DNA of 64,000 bases from Burkholderia puraquae (GCF_002099195.1 NZ_NBYX01000023.1:27455-91454), one strand, 5' to 3'; positions 40,914 to 49,545 are shown, counted from the stretch's first letter. The notes: generated by a model from the sequence alone, not told the origin. Program-made: numbers and translations.

Positions 40914-41980
40914 CCGGTTCGAACGTTGCGCGGCCGCAAGCCGTGGGGGCCCGGCCCGCCATCGGTTTCTTCGAGCGCTACCTGAGCGTCTGGGTGGCGC
41001 TGTGCATCGTGCTCGGCATTGCGCTGGGCCAGGCGCTGCCCGGGCTCTTTCAGCGCATCGGCCGCATGGAGTACGCCCAGGTCAACCTGCCCGTCGGGCT
41101 GCTGATCTGGGTGATGATCGTGCCGATGCTCGTCAAGGTCGACTTCGGTGCGCTGCATGAGGTTCGGCAGCACATCCGCGGGATCGGCGTCACGCTCGTC
41201 GTGAACTGGCTCGTCAAGCCGTTCTCGATGGCCTTGCTCGGCTGGCTGTTCATCCGGCAGCTGTTCGCGCCGATGCTGCCGGCCGGCGAGATCGACAGCT
41301 ATATCGCCGGCCTGATCCTGCTGGCCGCCGCGCCGTGCACGGCGATGGTGTTCGTGTGGAGCCGGCTGACGGGGGGCGATCCGCTGTTCACGCTGTCGCA
41401 GGTCGCGCTGAACGACAGCATCATGGTGATCGTGTTCGCGCCGCTGGTCGGCCTGTTGCTGGGGATGTCGGCCATCACGGTGCCGTGGGCGACGCTGCTC
41501 ACGTCGGTCGTGCTCTACATCGTCATCCCGGTGATCCTCGCGCAAGCGTGGCGTAGATGGCTGCTCGCGAACGGGCAGGCGGCGTTCGATGCGGCGATGG
41601 CGAAGATCGGCCCGTGGTCCATCGCCGCGCTGCTGGCGACGCTGGTGCTGCTGTTCGCGTTCCAGGGCGAGGCGATCCTGAAGCAGCCGCTGGTGATCGC
41701 GCTGCTCGCGGTGCCGATCCTGATCCAGGTGTTCTTCAATGCGGCGCTGGCGTACGGGCTCAATCGCATCGTCGGCGAGAAGCACAGCGTCGCGTGTCCG
41801 TCGGCGCTGATCGGTGCGTCCAATTTCTTCGAGCTGGCCGTGGCGGCCGCCATCAGCCTGTTCGGCTTCCACTCCGGCGCGGCGCTTGCGACCGTCGTCG
41901 GCGTGCTGATCGAAGTGCCGGTCATGCTGCTCGTCGTGCGCGTCGTCAACCGGTCGAAGGGCTGGTACGAGCGCGCTTGA
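40910..41980 (+). CDS. acr3: ACR3-family arsenite efflux transporter
   Basis: A 356-residue inner-membrane carrier with about ten helices that exports arsenite using the proton motive force. Family marks are FERYLSVWVALCIVLGIALG, the conserved cysteine region LLAAAPCTAMVFVWSRLTGG, ALNDSIMVIVFAPLVGLLLG and ACPSALIGASNFFELAVAAA. The start overlaps the arsR stop by 4 nt. Some annotations call this arsB, although it is unrelated in sequence to the E. coli ArsB antiporter. Confidence 0.94.
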   Translation: MTGSNVARPQAVGARPAIGFFERYLSVWVALCIVLGIALGQALPGLFQRIGRMEYAQVNLPVGLLIWVMIVPMLVKVDFGALHEVRQHIRGIGVTLVVNWLVKPFSMALLGWLFIRQLFAPMLPAGEIDSYIAGLILLAAAPCTAMVFVWSRLTGGDPLFTLSQVALNDSIMVIVFAPLVGLLLGMSAITVPWATLLTSVVLYIVIPVILAQAWRRWLLANGQAAFDAAMAKIGPWSIAALLATLVLLFAFQGEAILKQPLVIALLAVPILIQVFFNAALAYGLNRIVGEKHSVACPSALIGASNFFELAVAAAISLFGFHSGAALATVVGVLIEVPVMLLVVRVVNRSKGWYERA

Positions 41981-42000
41981 AATTACTCAGGAATCCGGAA

Positions 42001-42423
42001 ATGACCGACATCACGATCTATCACAACCCTGATTGCGGCACGTCGCGCAACACGCTGGCGATGATCCGCAACACCGGCGTCGAGCCCCGCGTCGTGCTTT
42101 ATCTGGAAACGCCGCCGGGACCGGAAGAACTGCGCGCGCTGATCGCGGCGATGGGCGTGCCCGTGCGCGACGTACTGCGGCGCAAGGGGACACCGTATGA
42201 CGCGCTCGATCTCGACAATCCCACATGGAGCGACGACGACCTGATCGGCTTCATGGTCGCTCACCCGATCCTGATCAATCGCCCGATCGTCGTCACGCCG
42301 CTCGGCACGCGGCTGTGCCGCCCGTCCGAGCTGGTGCTCGATATCCTGCCCGATCCGCAGAAAGGGCCGTTTGCGAAGGAAGACGGTGAAATCGTGATCG
42401 ATGCGGAGGGCAAGCGTGTCTGA
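42001..42423 (+). CDS. arsC: Arsenate reductase (glutaredoxin-dependent)
   Basis: A 140-residue enzyme reducing arsenate to arsenite with glutathione and glutaredoxin. The catalytic cysteine is C12 in IYHNPDCGTSRNTLAMIRN, and the downstream arginine residues in LINRPIVVTPLGTRLCRPSE match the R94/R107 anion site of E. coli ArsC. It lies 20 nt after acr3, and its stop overlaps the arsH start. Confidence 0.95.
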   Translation: MTDITIYHNPDCGTSRNTLAMIRNTGVEPRVVLYLETPPGPEELRALIAAMGVPVRDVLRRKGTPYDALDLDNPTWSDDDLIGFMVAHPILINRPIVVTPLGTRLCRPSELVLDILPDPQKGPFAKEDGEIVIDAEGKRV

Positions 42424-43138
42424 CCGCCTGAACGATCTGCCGCAACTCGATGCCGCGCTTTTTCGCGTGCCGGACGCGAGCCGGCTGCAGCCCGCGCGGC
42501 CGTCGACGCATCCGCCTCGAATCGTGTTGCTCTACGGGTCGTTGCGCACGCGTTCGTTCAGCCGGCTGCTGGTCGAGGAGGCGGCGCGGCTGCTGACGGC
42601 GATGGGTGCCGACGTCCGGATCTTCAATCCGGCCGGACTGCCGTTGCCTGACGATGCGCCCGACGATCACCCGAAAGTGGCCGAATTGCGCGAGCTCGTG
42701 CAATGGTCGGAGGGCATGGTGTGGTGCTCGCCCGAACGGCACGGCGCGATGACCGGCGTGATGAAATCGCAGATCGACTGGATTCCGTTATCGGTCGGCG
42801 CGGTACGGCCGACGCAGGGCAAGACGCTGGCGGTCATGCAGGTCAGCGGCGGATCGCAATCGTTCAACGCGGTGAACCAGATGCGTGTGCTCGGGCGCTG
42901 GATGCGCATGCTGACCATTCCGAACCAGTCTTCCGTCGCGAAGGCGTTCATGGAATTCGGCGACGACGACCGGATGAAGCCGTCCGCGTATTTCGACCGC
43001 GTCGTCGACGTCATGGAGGAACTGGTCAAGTTCACGCTGCTGACGCGCGACGTCGGCGCGTACCTGACCGACCGGTACAGCGAGCGCAAGGAAAGCGCCG
43101 AACAACTGTCGCAGCGTGTGAACCAGACGCGCATCTGA
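42416..43138 (+). CDS. arsH: ArsH NADPH-dependent FMN reductase / organoarsenical oxidase
   Basis: A 240-residue flavodoxin-fold protein of the ArsH family. The FMN phosphate loop lies in IVLLYGSLRTRSFSRLLVEE, with later motifs WCSPERHGAMTGVMKSQIDW and QVSGGSQSFNAVNQMRVLGRW. ArsH oxidises trivalent organoarsenicals and has azo/quinone reductase activity. GTG at 42416 is supported by GGAGGG 5 nt upstream and by 8-nt overlap with arsC. It is the last gene of the ars operon. Confidence 0.93.
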   Translation: MSDRLNDLPQLDAALFRVPDASRLQPARPSTHPPRIVLLYGSLRTRSFSRLLVEEAARLLTAMGADVRIFNPAGLPLPDDAPDDHPKVAELRELVQWSEGMVWCSPERHGAMTGVMKSQIDWIPLSVGAVRPTQGKTLAVMQVSGGSQSFNAVNQMRVLGRWMRMLTIPNQSSVAKAFMEFGDDDRMKPSAYFDRVVDVMEELVKFTLLTRDVGAYLTDRYSERKESAEQLSQRVNQTRI

Positions 43139-43219
43139 GCCGCTGGCCGGCGGCAGGCGCGATGAGGCTTCGTTCGCGCCGGGCAGCGGGATCGTGCCCG
43201 GCGCGTCCGTTGAGCAAGG

Positions 43220-43576
43220 TCAGCGGGCCAGCGTCAGGAACAGATATCCCGCATAACCGGCGCCGTTCGCCAGCAACGCCCAGATCGCGAGGCCGCGCGT
43301 GCGCGCATTGAAGCGCAGCCACGCCGCCGCCGCGAGCGTGATGATCACGCCGGTCAGCACTTCGGGGCGCGGCTCCCACGGCGTCAGCATGATGCCGATC
43401 GCCGGCAGCAGCGTGCCCTGGAACACCATCGCGCCGGTGATGTTGCCGAACGCGAGCGTGTCGTTGCTGCGGCGGATCCACAGCACGCTGTTGACCGTCT
43501 CCGGCAACTCCGTCGCAATCGGCACGACGATCAGCGACAGCAGCAGTGCCGACACGCCGAGCGGAATGCTTTCGGC
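43220..43576 (-). pseudogene. sodium/calcium exchanger family protein, C-terminal remnant
   Basis: About 117 codons match the second half of an NCX/CaxA-type antiporter: the alpha-2 repeat SALLLSLIVVPIATELPETV NSVLWIRRSNDTLAFGNITG, then AMVFQGTLLPAIGIML and two more helices. The N-terminal half with the alpha-1 repeat is missing. The matching frame is closed by a TGA just upstream of LAESIPLG (about 43580), where unrelated sequence begins. Not functional. Confidence 0.8.
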
Positions 43577-43577
43577 A

Positions 43578-43679
43578 AGCCTTCATCTCGAACTCCCGGC
43601 GGAACCCGCCGCTGTAGGACACGCGCATCTCGCCGGTGACGTGCTGCGGTTCTCCTTCGAGGGCCGACAGGCTAACCAT
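43578..43679 (-). pseudogene. N-terminal fragment of an unrecognised gene fused to the exchanger remnant
   Basis: Starting at an ATG at 43679, 34 codons read MVSLSALEGEPQHVTGEMRV then SYSGGFRREFEMKA before entering the exchanger remnant in the wrong frame. The protein-like composition suggests the head of a deleted gene. I do not recognise its family. The junction lies at about 43577. Confidence 0.35.
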
Positions 43680-43750
43680 GGCTGAGCGACGGGCATGGAA
43701 TGACAATCTGCGACGGGATTGATGGACGATTGGCGGCCATCTTCGTGTGA

Positions 43751-44118
43751 CTGAACGGCGGCATCAAGCAGGTCGATGGCACAACCTATATCGTCAACAT
43801 CTGCGGCAGTGGCCGCCGCAGTAATGGCCTTTTTGCCGATCAAAACGAGCAGGTCAAAATCGTCGTGGCCGATGCGCACGGGTCGACCCTCGCGACCCGG
43901 CTATTTTTCGTTTTTTGGGGCGGCCGGCCGGGAAACGATCCGATCGACATTCACGACCGCAAGCTGATCTATTTCGACGCATCAGATGCGTACGACAGCT
44001 CGCGGACGATCTCGATGCCGCCTACCACGATGGATTGGGTCGCGGCGAGAATTCCGATTTCGCTGCGTTGATCCGAGCGCTGAAACGCATCGCAGTCCCT
44101 GCGCAAGGGATTCAGTGA
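43751..44118 (+). pseudogene. frameshifted remnant of an unrecognised gene
   Basis: From 43751 one frame reads LNGGIKQVDGTTYIVNICGS and continues protein-like to about 43965 (IVVADAHGSTLATRLFFVFW). Another frame then looks coding to the TGA at 44116 (RQLADDLDAAYHDGLGRGEN SDF then ALIRALKRIAVPAQGIQ). Codon third-position G+C is lower (about 70 per cent) than in neighbours. No start codon or ribosome site is evident. The family is unknown; the pieces may come from one or two genes. Confidence 0.35.
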
Positions 44119-44456
44119 CAACCCCTGATGTTGTCTCGCCCGCATGATCCAGCAACCCGGTGCGGGCAGGAACCCACGGTGATCCATCGGCATTGAGCAC
44201 CGACGTGAAGTGCGTGAACGTCTCCCGCTTCACAGCCCTGGAGGCGCACAACTCGCGTCAATCCATGACCCGTTCCCCCTCAACCCGATGGTCTACGGAA
44301 ATGCGTCCGAGTGCGGGTTCGTCAGCAACCCGCGCGGTGCGAAGGATAGGGTGGGTGTAGATGGACGGCCCTCGAGACATGTGGGCCGGTACGGAAACAG
44401 ATGGAGTGCCCCTCTCTGTCAAACGCGTATCCGAGGTGAAAACCTGCCGACGGAAA
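44119..44456. other. gap without a recognisable gene
   Basis: About 340 bp between the remnant and the dme operators. Short open frames are present, but none resembles a known protein. With the fragments to its left it forms a stretch of about 1.3 kb of decayed DNA between two metal-resistance operons. Confidence 0.5.
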
Positions 44457-44512
44457 ATACCCCTTCCCCCTATATATGAAAGCCTCCCTGATATATACTC
44501 CCCCTCCCTATA
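44457..44512 (+). promoter_or_regulatory. two C-tract operators for the RcnR/CsoR-family repressor
   Basis: ATACCCCTTCCCCCTAT (44457-44473) and TATACTCCCCCTCCCTATA (44494-44512) are C-tracts flanked by T/A-rich ends. That is the operator form known for RcnR/FrmR/CsoR repressors (G/C-tract between inverted AT-rich arms). The second ends 16 nt before the dmeR start, and its centre is 38 bp from the first. Confidence 0.6.
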
Positions 44513-44528
44513 CAGGAGCCCGTGATCG

Positions 44529-44804
44529 ATGAGTCATACCGTTCGTGAAAAACAGAAGCTGCTGAACCGCGTGCGCCGTATCAAGGGCCAGGTCGAAGCG
44601 ATCGAGCGGGCGCTCGGGGACGAGCGCGGCTGCAACGAAGTGCTGCAGTTGATCACGAGCTGCCGCGGCGCGATGAACGGGCTGCTGGCCGTCGTGCTGG
44701 AAGACCACATTCGCGAGCATCTGGTCGATGCGCACGGGCCCGATGCGCACGAAGGCAGCGCGACCGAGCAGCTGATCGACGTGGTGCACAGCTATTTCAA
44801 GTAA
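44529..44804 (+). CDS. dmeR: RcnR/CsoR-family cobalt/nickel-responsive repressor DmeR
   Basis: A 91-residue all-helical repressor. H3, C35, H60 and H64 (MSHTVREKQKLLNRVRR, GCNEVLQ, LEDHIREHL) match the metal ligands of E. coli RcnR position for position, predicting Co(II)/Ni(II) sensing rather than copper or formaldehyde. Metal binding would release the C-tract operators upstream. The dmeF transporter follows 12 nt later, the dmeRF order described in Rhizobium and Cupriavidus relatives. Confidence 0.9.
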   Translation: MSHTVREKQKLLNRVRRIKGQVEAIERALGDERGCNEVLQLITSCRGAMNGLLAVVLEDHIREHLVDAHGPDAHEGSATEQLIDVVHSYFK

Positions 44805-44816
44805 CCGGGGCGGAAC

Positions 44817-45836
44817 ATGAGCAATTTCACGGATGACGCGTTCGGCGCGGGGCACGACCACATCTTCCTCGGCGCTGCGCACGAGCGGAACGAACGGAAG
44901 ACGTGGATGGTCATCGGCCTGTGCGCGGCGATGATGGTGGCCGAGATCGTCGGCGGCACGATGTTCGGGTCGCTGGCGCTCGTCGCCGACGGGCTGCACA
45001 TGTCGACGCACGCGGGCGCGATGCTGATCGCCGCGCTGGCCTATACCTATGCGCGCAGGCATGCCGACGATCCGCGCTTCGTGTTCGGCACCGGCAAGCT
45101 GGGCGACCTGGCCGGGTTCACGAGCGCGATCGTGCTTGCGATGATCGCGATCCTGATCGGCTACGAGGCGATTGCGCGTCTTCTGTCGCCCGTTCCCATT
45201 CGCTTCGACGAAGCGATTCCGATTGCCGTGCTGGGGCTCGCGGTAAACCTCGCCAGTGTGTGGCTGCTGAGCGGCGAACATCACCACGGGCATGGCCATG
45301 GGCACGGGCATCATCACGGGCATGACCACGATCACGACGATGACCACGACCACGACGATCACCATCACGCGCATCACGATCACGGTTCGCGCGCGGCGGC
45401 CCATCGCGACCACAACATCCGGTCGGCCTATGTTCATGTGATCGCCGACGCGGCCGTGTCGGTGCTGGCCATCGTCGGCCTGCTGCTCGCACGCGCCTTC
45501 GACTGGGTGTGGATGGATCCGCTCGCGGGCATCATCGGCGCACTCGTCATCGCGAACTGGTCGTACGGGTTGATGCGCGATACCGGCGGCATCCTGCTCG
45601 ACGTCAACGTCGATCGCAAGCTGGCGGAGCGCGTGCGCCATGCGATCGAGGTGCTGGGCGACAAGGTCAACGACCTTCACGTGTGGCGCGTCGGCCCGGG
45701 CCACATGAGTGCGATCGTGTCGGTCGAGACCGCCGATGCGACGCGCGACGCGCGTTTCTATCATGCGCTGGTCGCGGGCTTCGACGGCGTTTCCCACGTG
45801 ACCGTCGAAGTGATGGCGCCGACGAAGGCGGCCTGA
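44817..45836 (+). CDS. dmeF: CDF-family cobalt/nickel efflux transporter DmeF
   Basis: A 339-residue cation-diffusion-facilitator antiporter with six helices. The CDF signature is in MFGSLALVADGLHMSTHAGAML (metal-site Asp/His in helix 2), and its partner in SAYVHVIADAAVSVLAIVGL (helix 5). A long His/Asp-rich cytoplasmic loop of about 40 residues (HHGHGHGHGHHHGHDHDHDD and onward) lies between helices 4 and 5, a hallmark of DmeF. The C-terminal domain is DLHVWRVGPGHMSAIVSVE. It exports Co(II) and Ni(II). Confidence 0.92.
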   Translation: MSNFTDDAFGAGHDHIFLGAAHERNERKTWMVIGLCAAMMVAEIVGGTMFGSLALVADGLHMSTHAGAMLIAALAYTYARRHADDPRFVFGTGKLGDLAGFTSAIVLAMIAILIGYEAIARLLSPVPIRFDEAIPIAVLGLAVNLASVWLLSGEHHHGHGHGHGHHHGHDHDHDDDHDHDDHHHAHHDHGSRAAAHRDHNIRSAYVHVIADAAVSVLAIVGLLLARAFDWVWMDPLAGIIGALVIANWSYGLMRDTGGILLDVNVDRKLAERVRHAIEVLGDKVNDLHVWRVGPGHMSAIVSVETADATRDARFYHALVAGFDGVSHVTVEVMAPTKAA

Positions 45837-45838
45837 TC

Positions 45839-46024
45839 GTGGCCGTGAAATCGCCGTGTATCGAGCTGTGCGCGTTCGACGGTCGCACCGGATTCTGCGT
45901 GGGCTGCCTGCGCACGCGCGACGAGGCACGCGACTGGAAGAAGATGACCGATCATCGCCGGCACCAGATACTGAACGACCGCACGCGCCGGCAAGCGAAG
46001 ATCCGGCGCGAGCCGGGGGAGTGA
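45839..46024 (+). CDS. DUF1289 family small protein
   Basis: A 61-residue protein with the DUF1289 cysteine pattern: SPCIELCAFDGRTGFCVGCL RTRDEARDWKKM, four cysteines that could hold a metal or iron-sulfur centre. The C-terminus is basic (RRQAKIRREPGE). GTG at 45839 is 2 nt after the dmeF stop, so it is translationally coupled to the metal-efflux gene; a second GTG at 45845 is possible. The function of the family is unknown. Confidence 0.82.
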   Translation: MAVKSPCIELCAFDGRTGFCVGCLRTRDEARDWKKMTDHRRHQILNDRTRRQAKIRREPGE

Positions 46025-46127
46025 AGGCGGGCGCGCGACAACCGGAACGTGCGATCTCGTCGCGGGCCGGCGGTAGGATGACGGGTACCGGCATCCAGCG
46101 TCAGGAAGCCTGAACCGGGAGCAGCCC

Positions 46128-47336
46128 ATGCAGACCGAATCGTCGACCGGCATTCTTCGCCAGATTCCGCGCAGCGTCTGGGTGCTGGGCTGTGTCAGCC
46201 TGCTGATGGACGTATCGTCGGAAATCATCCACAGCCTGTTGCCGATGTTCCTGATGGCCGGGCTCGGCGCGAGCGCGACCGCGATCGGCGTCATCGAGGG
46301 GATCGCCGAGGCGACGTCGCCGGTCGTCAAGGTGTTCTCCGGCACGCTGAGCGACTACCTGCGCAATCGCAAATGGCTCGCGGTCGCCGGATACGGGCTC
46401 GGCGCGCTCAGCAAGCCGCTGTTCGCGATCGCGCCGACGATCGGCGTCGTCGTGACGGCGCGAATCGTCGACCGGATCGGCAAGGGGATCCGCGGCGCGC
46501 CGCGCGATGCGCTGGTGGCCGACGTCACGCCGGTCCACCTGCGCGGCGCCGCCTACGGGCTGCGGCAGTCGCTCGACACGGTGGGCGCATTCCTCGGGCC
46601 GCTGCTGGCCGTCATCATCATGCTGACGTGGCACGACGACTTCCGCCTCGCATTCTGGCTGGCCGTGATCCCCGGCGTGCTGGCCGTGGCGCTGCTCGCG
46701 TTCGGTGTCGACGAGCCGGCGCACGCGTCGGGCGAGCCGCGCGTCAACCCGATCCGACGCGATGTCGTCGCGCAGCTCGGCGCCCGCTATTGGTGGGTCG
46801 TCGCCGTGGGCGCCATGTTCGCACTGGCCCGCTTCAGCGAGGCGTTTCTGGTGTTGCGCGCGATGGGCGGCGGCGTGCCCGTCGCGCTCGTGCCGCTCGT
46901 GATGGTGGCGATGAACGTGGTGTACGCATTGTCGGCCTACCCGTTCGGCAAGCTCGCCGACACGACGAGCCACACGAAGCTGATGGCGGCCGGGCTCGTG
47001 CTGCTGATCGCCGCCGATATCGTGCTTGCACACGGCACGCACTGGGGAGCCGTACTCGTCGGTGTCGCGCTGTGGGGGCTCCATATGGGGATGACGCAGG
47101 GGCTGCTCGCGACGATGGTCGCGCAGGTCGCGCCGGCCGGGTTGAGAGGGACGGCGTTCGGCGTATTCAACCTGCTCAGCGGTGCGGTGACGCTCGTATC
47201 GAGTGTCGTCGCCGGCGTCCTGTGGGATCGGGTGGGCGCCGCGGCCACGTTCTACGCTGGGGCCGTGTTCAGTGCGGCGACCATCGCGCTGCTCGTCTGC
47301 GTTCGACCTTCGTTCGGCGCCGTGCAGGATCGCTAG
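46128..47336 (+). CDS. MFS transporter
   Basis: A 402-residue permease with about 12 helices. Family marks are VSLLMDVSSEIIHSLLPMFL, the loop 2-3 motif AGLGASATAIGVIEGIAEAT, and RIGKGIRGAPRDALVADVTP in loop 4-5. The last motif is typical of a widespread MFS subgroup often found beside metal-resistance genes, with unknown substrate. It lies about 100 nt after the DUF1289 gene, so it may share the dme transcript. It is convergent with the histidine-kinase gene. Confidence 0.88.
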   Translation: MQTESSTGILRQIPRSVWVLGCVSLLMDVSSEIIHSLLPMFLMAGLGASATAIGVIEGIAEATSPVVKVFSGTLSDYLRNRKWLAVAGYGLGALSKPLFAIAPTIGVVVTARIVDRIGKGIRGAPRDALVADVTPVHLRGAAYGLRQSLDTVGAFLGPLLAVIIMLTWHDDFRLAFWLAVIPGVLAVALLAFGVDEPAHASGEPRVNPIRRDVVAQLGARYWWVVAVGAMFALARFSEAFLVLRAMGGGVPVALVPLVMVAMNVVYALSAYPFGKLADTTSHTKLMAAGLVLLIAADIVLAHGTHWGAVLVGVALWGLHMGMTQGLLATMVAQVAPAGLRGTAFGVFNLLSGAVTLVSSVVAGVLWDRVGAAATFYAGAVFSAATIALLVCVRPSFGAVQDR

Positions 47337-47355
47337 CCGGACGGCCGCGAGCGGC

Positions 47356-48765
47356 TTAACTGTCCGTGCCGCGCGGAAAGTAAAGCGCGAACGTCGTGCG
47401 CCCGTCGCGGCTGGCCACCTCGACCTTGCCGCGATGCAGTTCCATGATCGATTTCACGATCGCGAGCCCGAGCCCCGCGTTGCGCGCCGCGCCGTGCCGC
47501 GACGAATCGATGCGGTAGAAGCGCTCGAAGATCCGTTCGACCTGTTCGGGCGGAATCGCGGCGCCGCGATTCGTGACTTCGACGACCGCATAACCGGCTT
47601 GTGCGGAAACCGCGAGCTCGATCGTCGACGCGGCTTCCGCGTGTTCGAGCGCGTTCGACGCGAGGTTGCTCACCGCGCGCCGGAACAGTGTTGCATCGGC
47701 GACGACCGGCGCTTCGCCGTGCACGTCGATGCGCACGCCGGCTTCGTCGGCCAGCGCCTGGAAATACGATGCGAGCCGGCGCAGCTCGCTGCCCGCGTCG
47801 AGCTCGGCAGTCTTCAGGTGCTGCCGCGCATTGTCGGTGCGCGCGAGAAACAGCATGTTCTCGATCATCCGCTGCAACCGTTCGCATTCCTCGATGTTCG
47901 AATCGATCAGCGCTTCGTATTCCTCGGTCGTGCGCGCGCGCGACAGCGTGACCTGCGACGAGCTGATCACGTTGGCGAGCGGCGTGCGCATGTCGTGCGC
48001 GAGATCGGACGAGAACTGCGACAGCCGCACGAACGCGCGTTCGAGGCGGTCGAGCATCCGGTTGACCGACGTCGCGAGTTCACGCAGCTCGACCGGGCCG
48101 CCGCGCGCGTCGAGCCGTGCGTTCAGGTTGTGCGCCTCGATGCGCGACGTCTGCCGGCCGAGGCTCTCGACCGGGCGCAGGCCGCGCGACGCGACCGCGT
48201 AGCCGAGCGCGCCGACCAGCAGCGCGCCCGCGGCGGCCGCGAGCCAGATGTCGACGCGATAGCTTTCGAGCAACGACTGGCGATCGGTCGCCGTGCGCGC
48301 GAGCGCGACCTGGATCGCGTCGCCGGACGGCAGCGTTGCACGCGCATACACGCAGCGCGACGTGCCGATGCCGGGCGGCGCGCACGTGAACGGGGTACCG
48401 GTTGCACTGGCCGGGTGCGGCGCTGCGATCACCGACGCCAGCGTGTTGCCGGCTTCGTCGGAATGCTCGACGAGCGCGCGGTTCTGCGCATCGTAGATGC
48501 CGAGATAGACGCCCGGGTGCGACAGCAGCACCTCGTGAAACACGGCCGGATCGGCACGCAGCGCGGCGATCGACCCGCTCGCGTGCGCGAGCTGCAGGAA
48601 CTGGTTGAGCTTGCCGGAGATCTCGATATCGTCGCGCCGCGTCAGTTCGGCGGACAGCGAGCGATACAGGTACGCGCCGGTCAGCGCGAACACGAGCGCG
48701 GCGACAACGGCGAACGCGAGCGTCAGGCGCTGCAGCAGCGAATACGAGGCCGGGCCGCGCGTCAC
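47356..48765 (-). CDS. cusS: Heavy-metal sensor histidine kinase (CusS-like)
   Basis: A 469-residue inner-membrane kinase. Two transmembrane helices (about 14-34 and 168-190) flank a periplasmic sensor of about 130 residues that holds CAPPGIGTSRC. HAMP follows (SRGLRPVESLGRQTSRIEAH), then the phosphoacceptor histidine in SSDLAHDMRTPLANVISSSQ, and the ATPase domain (NLASNALEHAE, GLGLAIVKSIMELHRG). The fold matches CusS/CopS sensors of periplasmic copper or silver. GTG at 48765 overlaps the response-regulator stop (GTGA), so the pair is translationally coupled. Confidence 0.92.
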   Translation of the reverse strand: MTRGPASYSLLQRLTLAFAVVAALVFALTGAYLYRSLSAELTRRDDIEISGKLNQFLQLAHASGSIAALRADPAVFHEVLLSHPGVYLGIYDAQNRALVEHSDEAGNTLASVIAAPHPASATGTPFTCAPPGIGTSRCVYARATLPSGDAIQVALARTATDRQSLLESYRVDIWLAAAAGALLVGALGYAVASRGLRPVESLGRQTSRIEAHNLNARLDARGGPVELRELATSVNRMLDRLERAFVRLSQFSSDLAHDMRTPLANVISSSQVTLSRARTTEEYEALIDSNIEECERLQRMIENMLFLARTDNARQHLKTAELDAGSELRRLASYFQALADEAGVRIDVHGEAPVVADATLFRRAVSNLASNALEHAEAASTIELAVSAQAGYAVVEVTNRGAAIPPEQVERIFERFYRIDSSRHGAARNAGLGLAIVKSIMELHRGKVEVASRDGRTTFALYFPRGTDS

Positions 48766-49433
48766 GAACGATCCTCGAGCACGTAGCCCATCCCGCGGAT
48801 CGTGTGAATCAGCTTCGTGTCGTACGCGTTGTCGATCTTCGCGCGCAGGCGCTTGATCGCCGCATCGACGACGTTCGTGTCGCTGTCGAAATTCATGTCC
48901 CAGATCTGCGACGTGATGAAGGTGCGCGTCAGCACTTCACCCTCGCGCTCGGCGAGCAACTGCAGCAGCGCGAATTCCTGCGCGGTCAGGTCGATGCGGG
49001 TATCGGCGCGCCGCACGCGGCGGCGGATCAGGTCGACTTCGAGATCGGCGACGTGCAGGATGTCGCGCACGTTGCGCGGCGCGCGCCGCAGCAGCGAGCG
49101 GATGCGTGCGAGGAACTCGGCATACGCGAATGGCTTGAGCAGGTAGTCGTCGGCGCCCAGTTCGAGCCCGGCGACCTTGTCCTCGATCGCCTCGCGCGCC
49201 GTGAGCAGCAGCACGGGTGTCTGCTTCTGCGCGCGCAGCCGCCGGAGCACCTCGAAGCCATCCATTTCCGGCAGCATCACGTCGAGCACGACGAGATCGA
49301 AATCCTCGTGCAGCGCGAGGAACAGCCCGTCCTTGCCGTTTTCCGCGACGTCGACCGTGTAGCTCGCCTCCATCAGCCCTTTCCGGAGGTACGACGCCAT
49401 CTTGGGTTCGTCTTCGACTATCAGTATCCGCAT
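48762..49433 (-). CDS. cusR: Copper-responsive response regulator (CusR/CopR-like)
   Basis: A 223-residue OmpR-type regulator. The receiver domain is residues 1-115, with the phosphoacceptor aspartate in FDLVVLDVMLPEMDGFEVL, acidic pocket MRILIVEDEPKMASYLRK and the late lysine LLKPFAYAE. The C-terminal winged helix (LEVDLIRRRVRRADTRIDLT, TSQIWDMNFDSDTNVVDAAI KRLRAKID) is characteristic of CusR/CopR/PcoR. It is the first gene of the regulator operon and divergent from the copper operon; a CusR-type box lies 97 bp upstream of its start. Confidence 0.93.
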   Translation of the reverse strand: MRILIVEDEPKMASYLRKGLMEASYTVDVAENGKDGLFLALHEDFDLVVLDVMLPEMDGFEVLRRLRAQKQTPVLLLTAREAIEDKVAGLELGADDYLLKPFAYAEFLARIRSLLRRAPRNVRDILHVADLEVDLIRRRVRRADTRIDLTAQEFALLQLLAEREGEVLTRTFITSQIWDMNFDSDTNVVDAAIKRLRAKIDNAYDTKLIHTIRGMGYVLEDRS

Positions 49434-49529
49434 GGTGAGGCAGGCTGTCCGTGATTCATCCGAGATTCCAGCCGGTCAGTGTAACGCGTGAGCTTACGGC
49501 GCTGTGCGTGCGCGAAGGATGATCGCCGG

Positions 49530-49545
49530 ATGACGGAATTGTCAT
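49530..49545. promoter_or_regulatory. CusR/CopR-type box
   Basis: ATGACGGAATTGTCAT matches the known cus/pco box ATGACAA-NN-TTGTCAT at 12 of 14 defined positions. It is the only such element I see in the 243-bp divergent region and probably controls both the two-component genes and the copper operon. Confidence 0.65.

Noticed and set aside
43583..43879. Minus-strand frame beginning MRIGHDDFDLLVLIGKKAI as a gene
   Set aside because: Its codon bias is poorer than the plus-strand frame over the same bases, and it runs into the fragment junctions; the plus-strand reading is more protein-like.
45270..45400. Short GGGCATG/CACGACGAT-like repeats as a repeat array
   Set aside because: They encode the His/Asp-rich loop of DmeF, a known family feature, not a separate DNA repeat.
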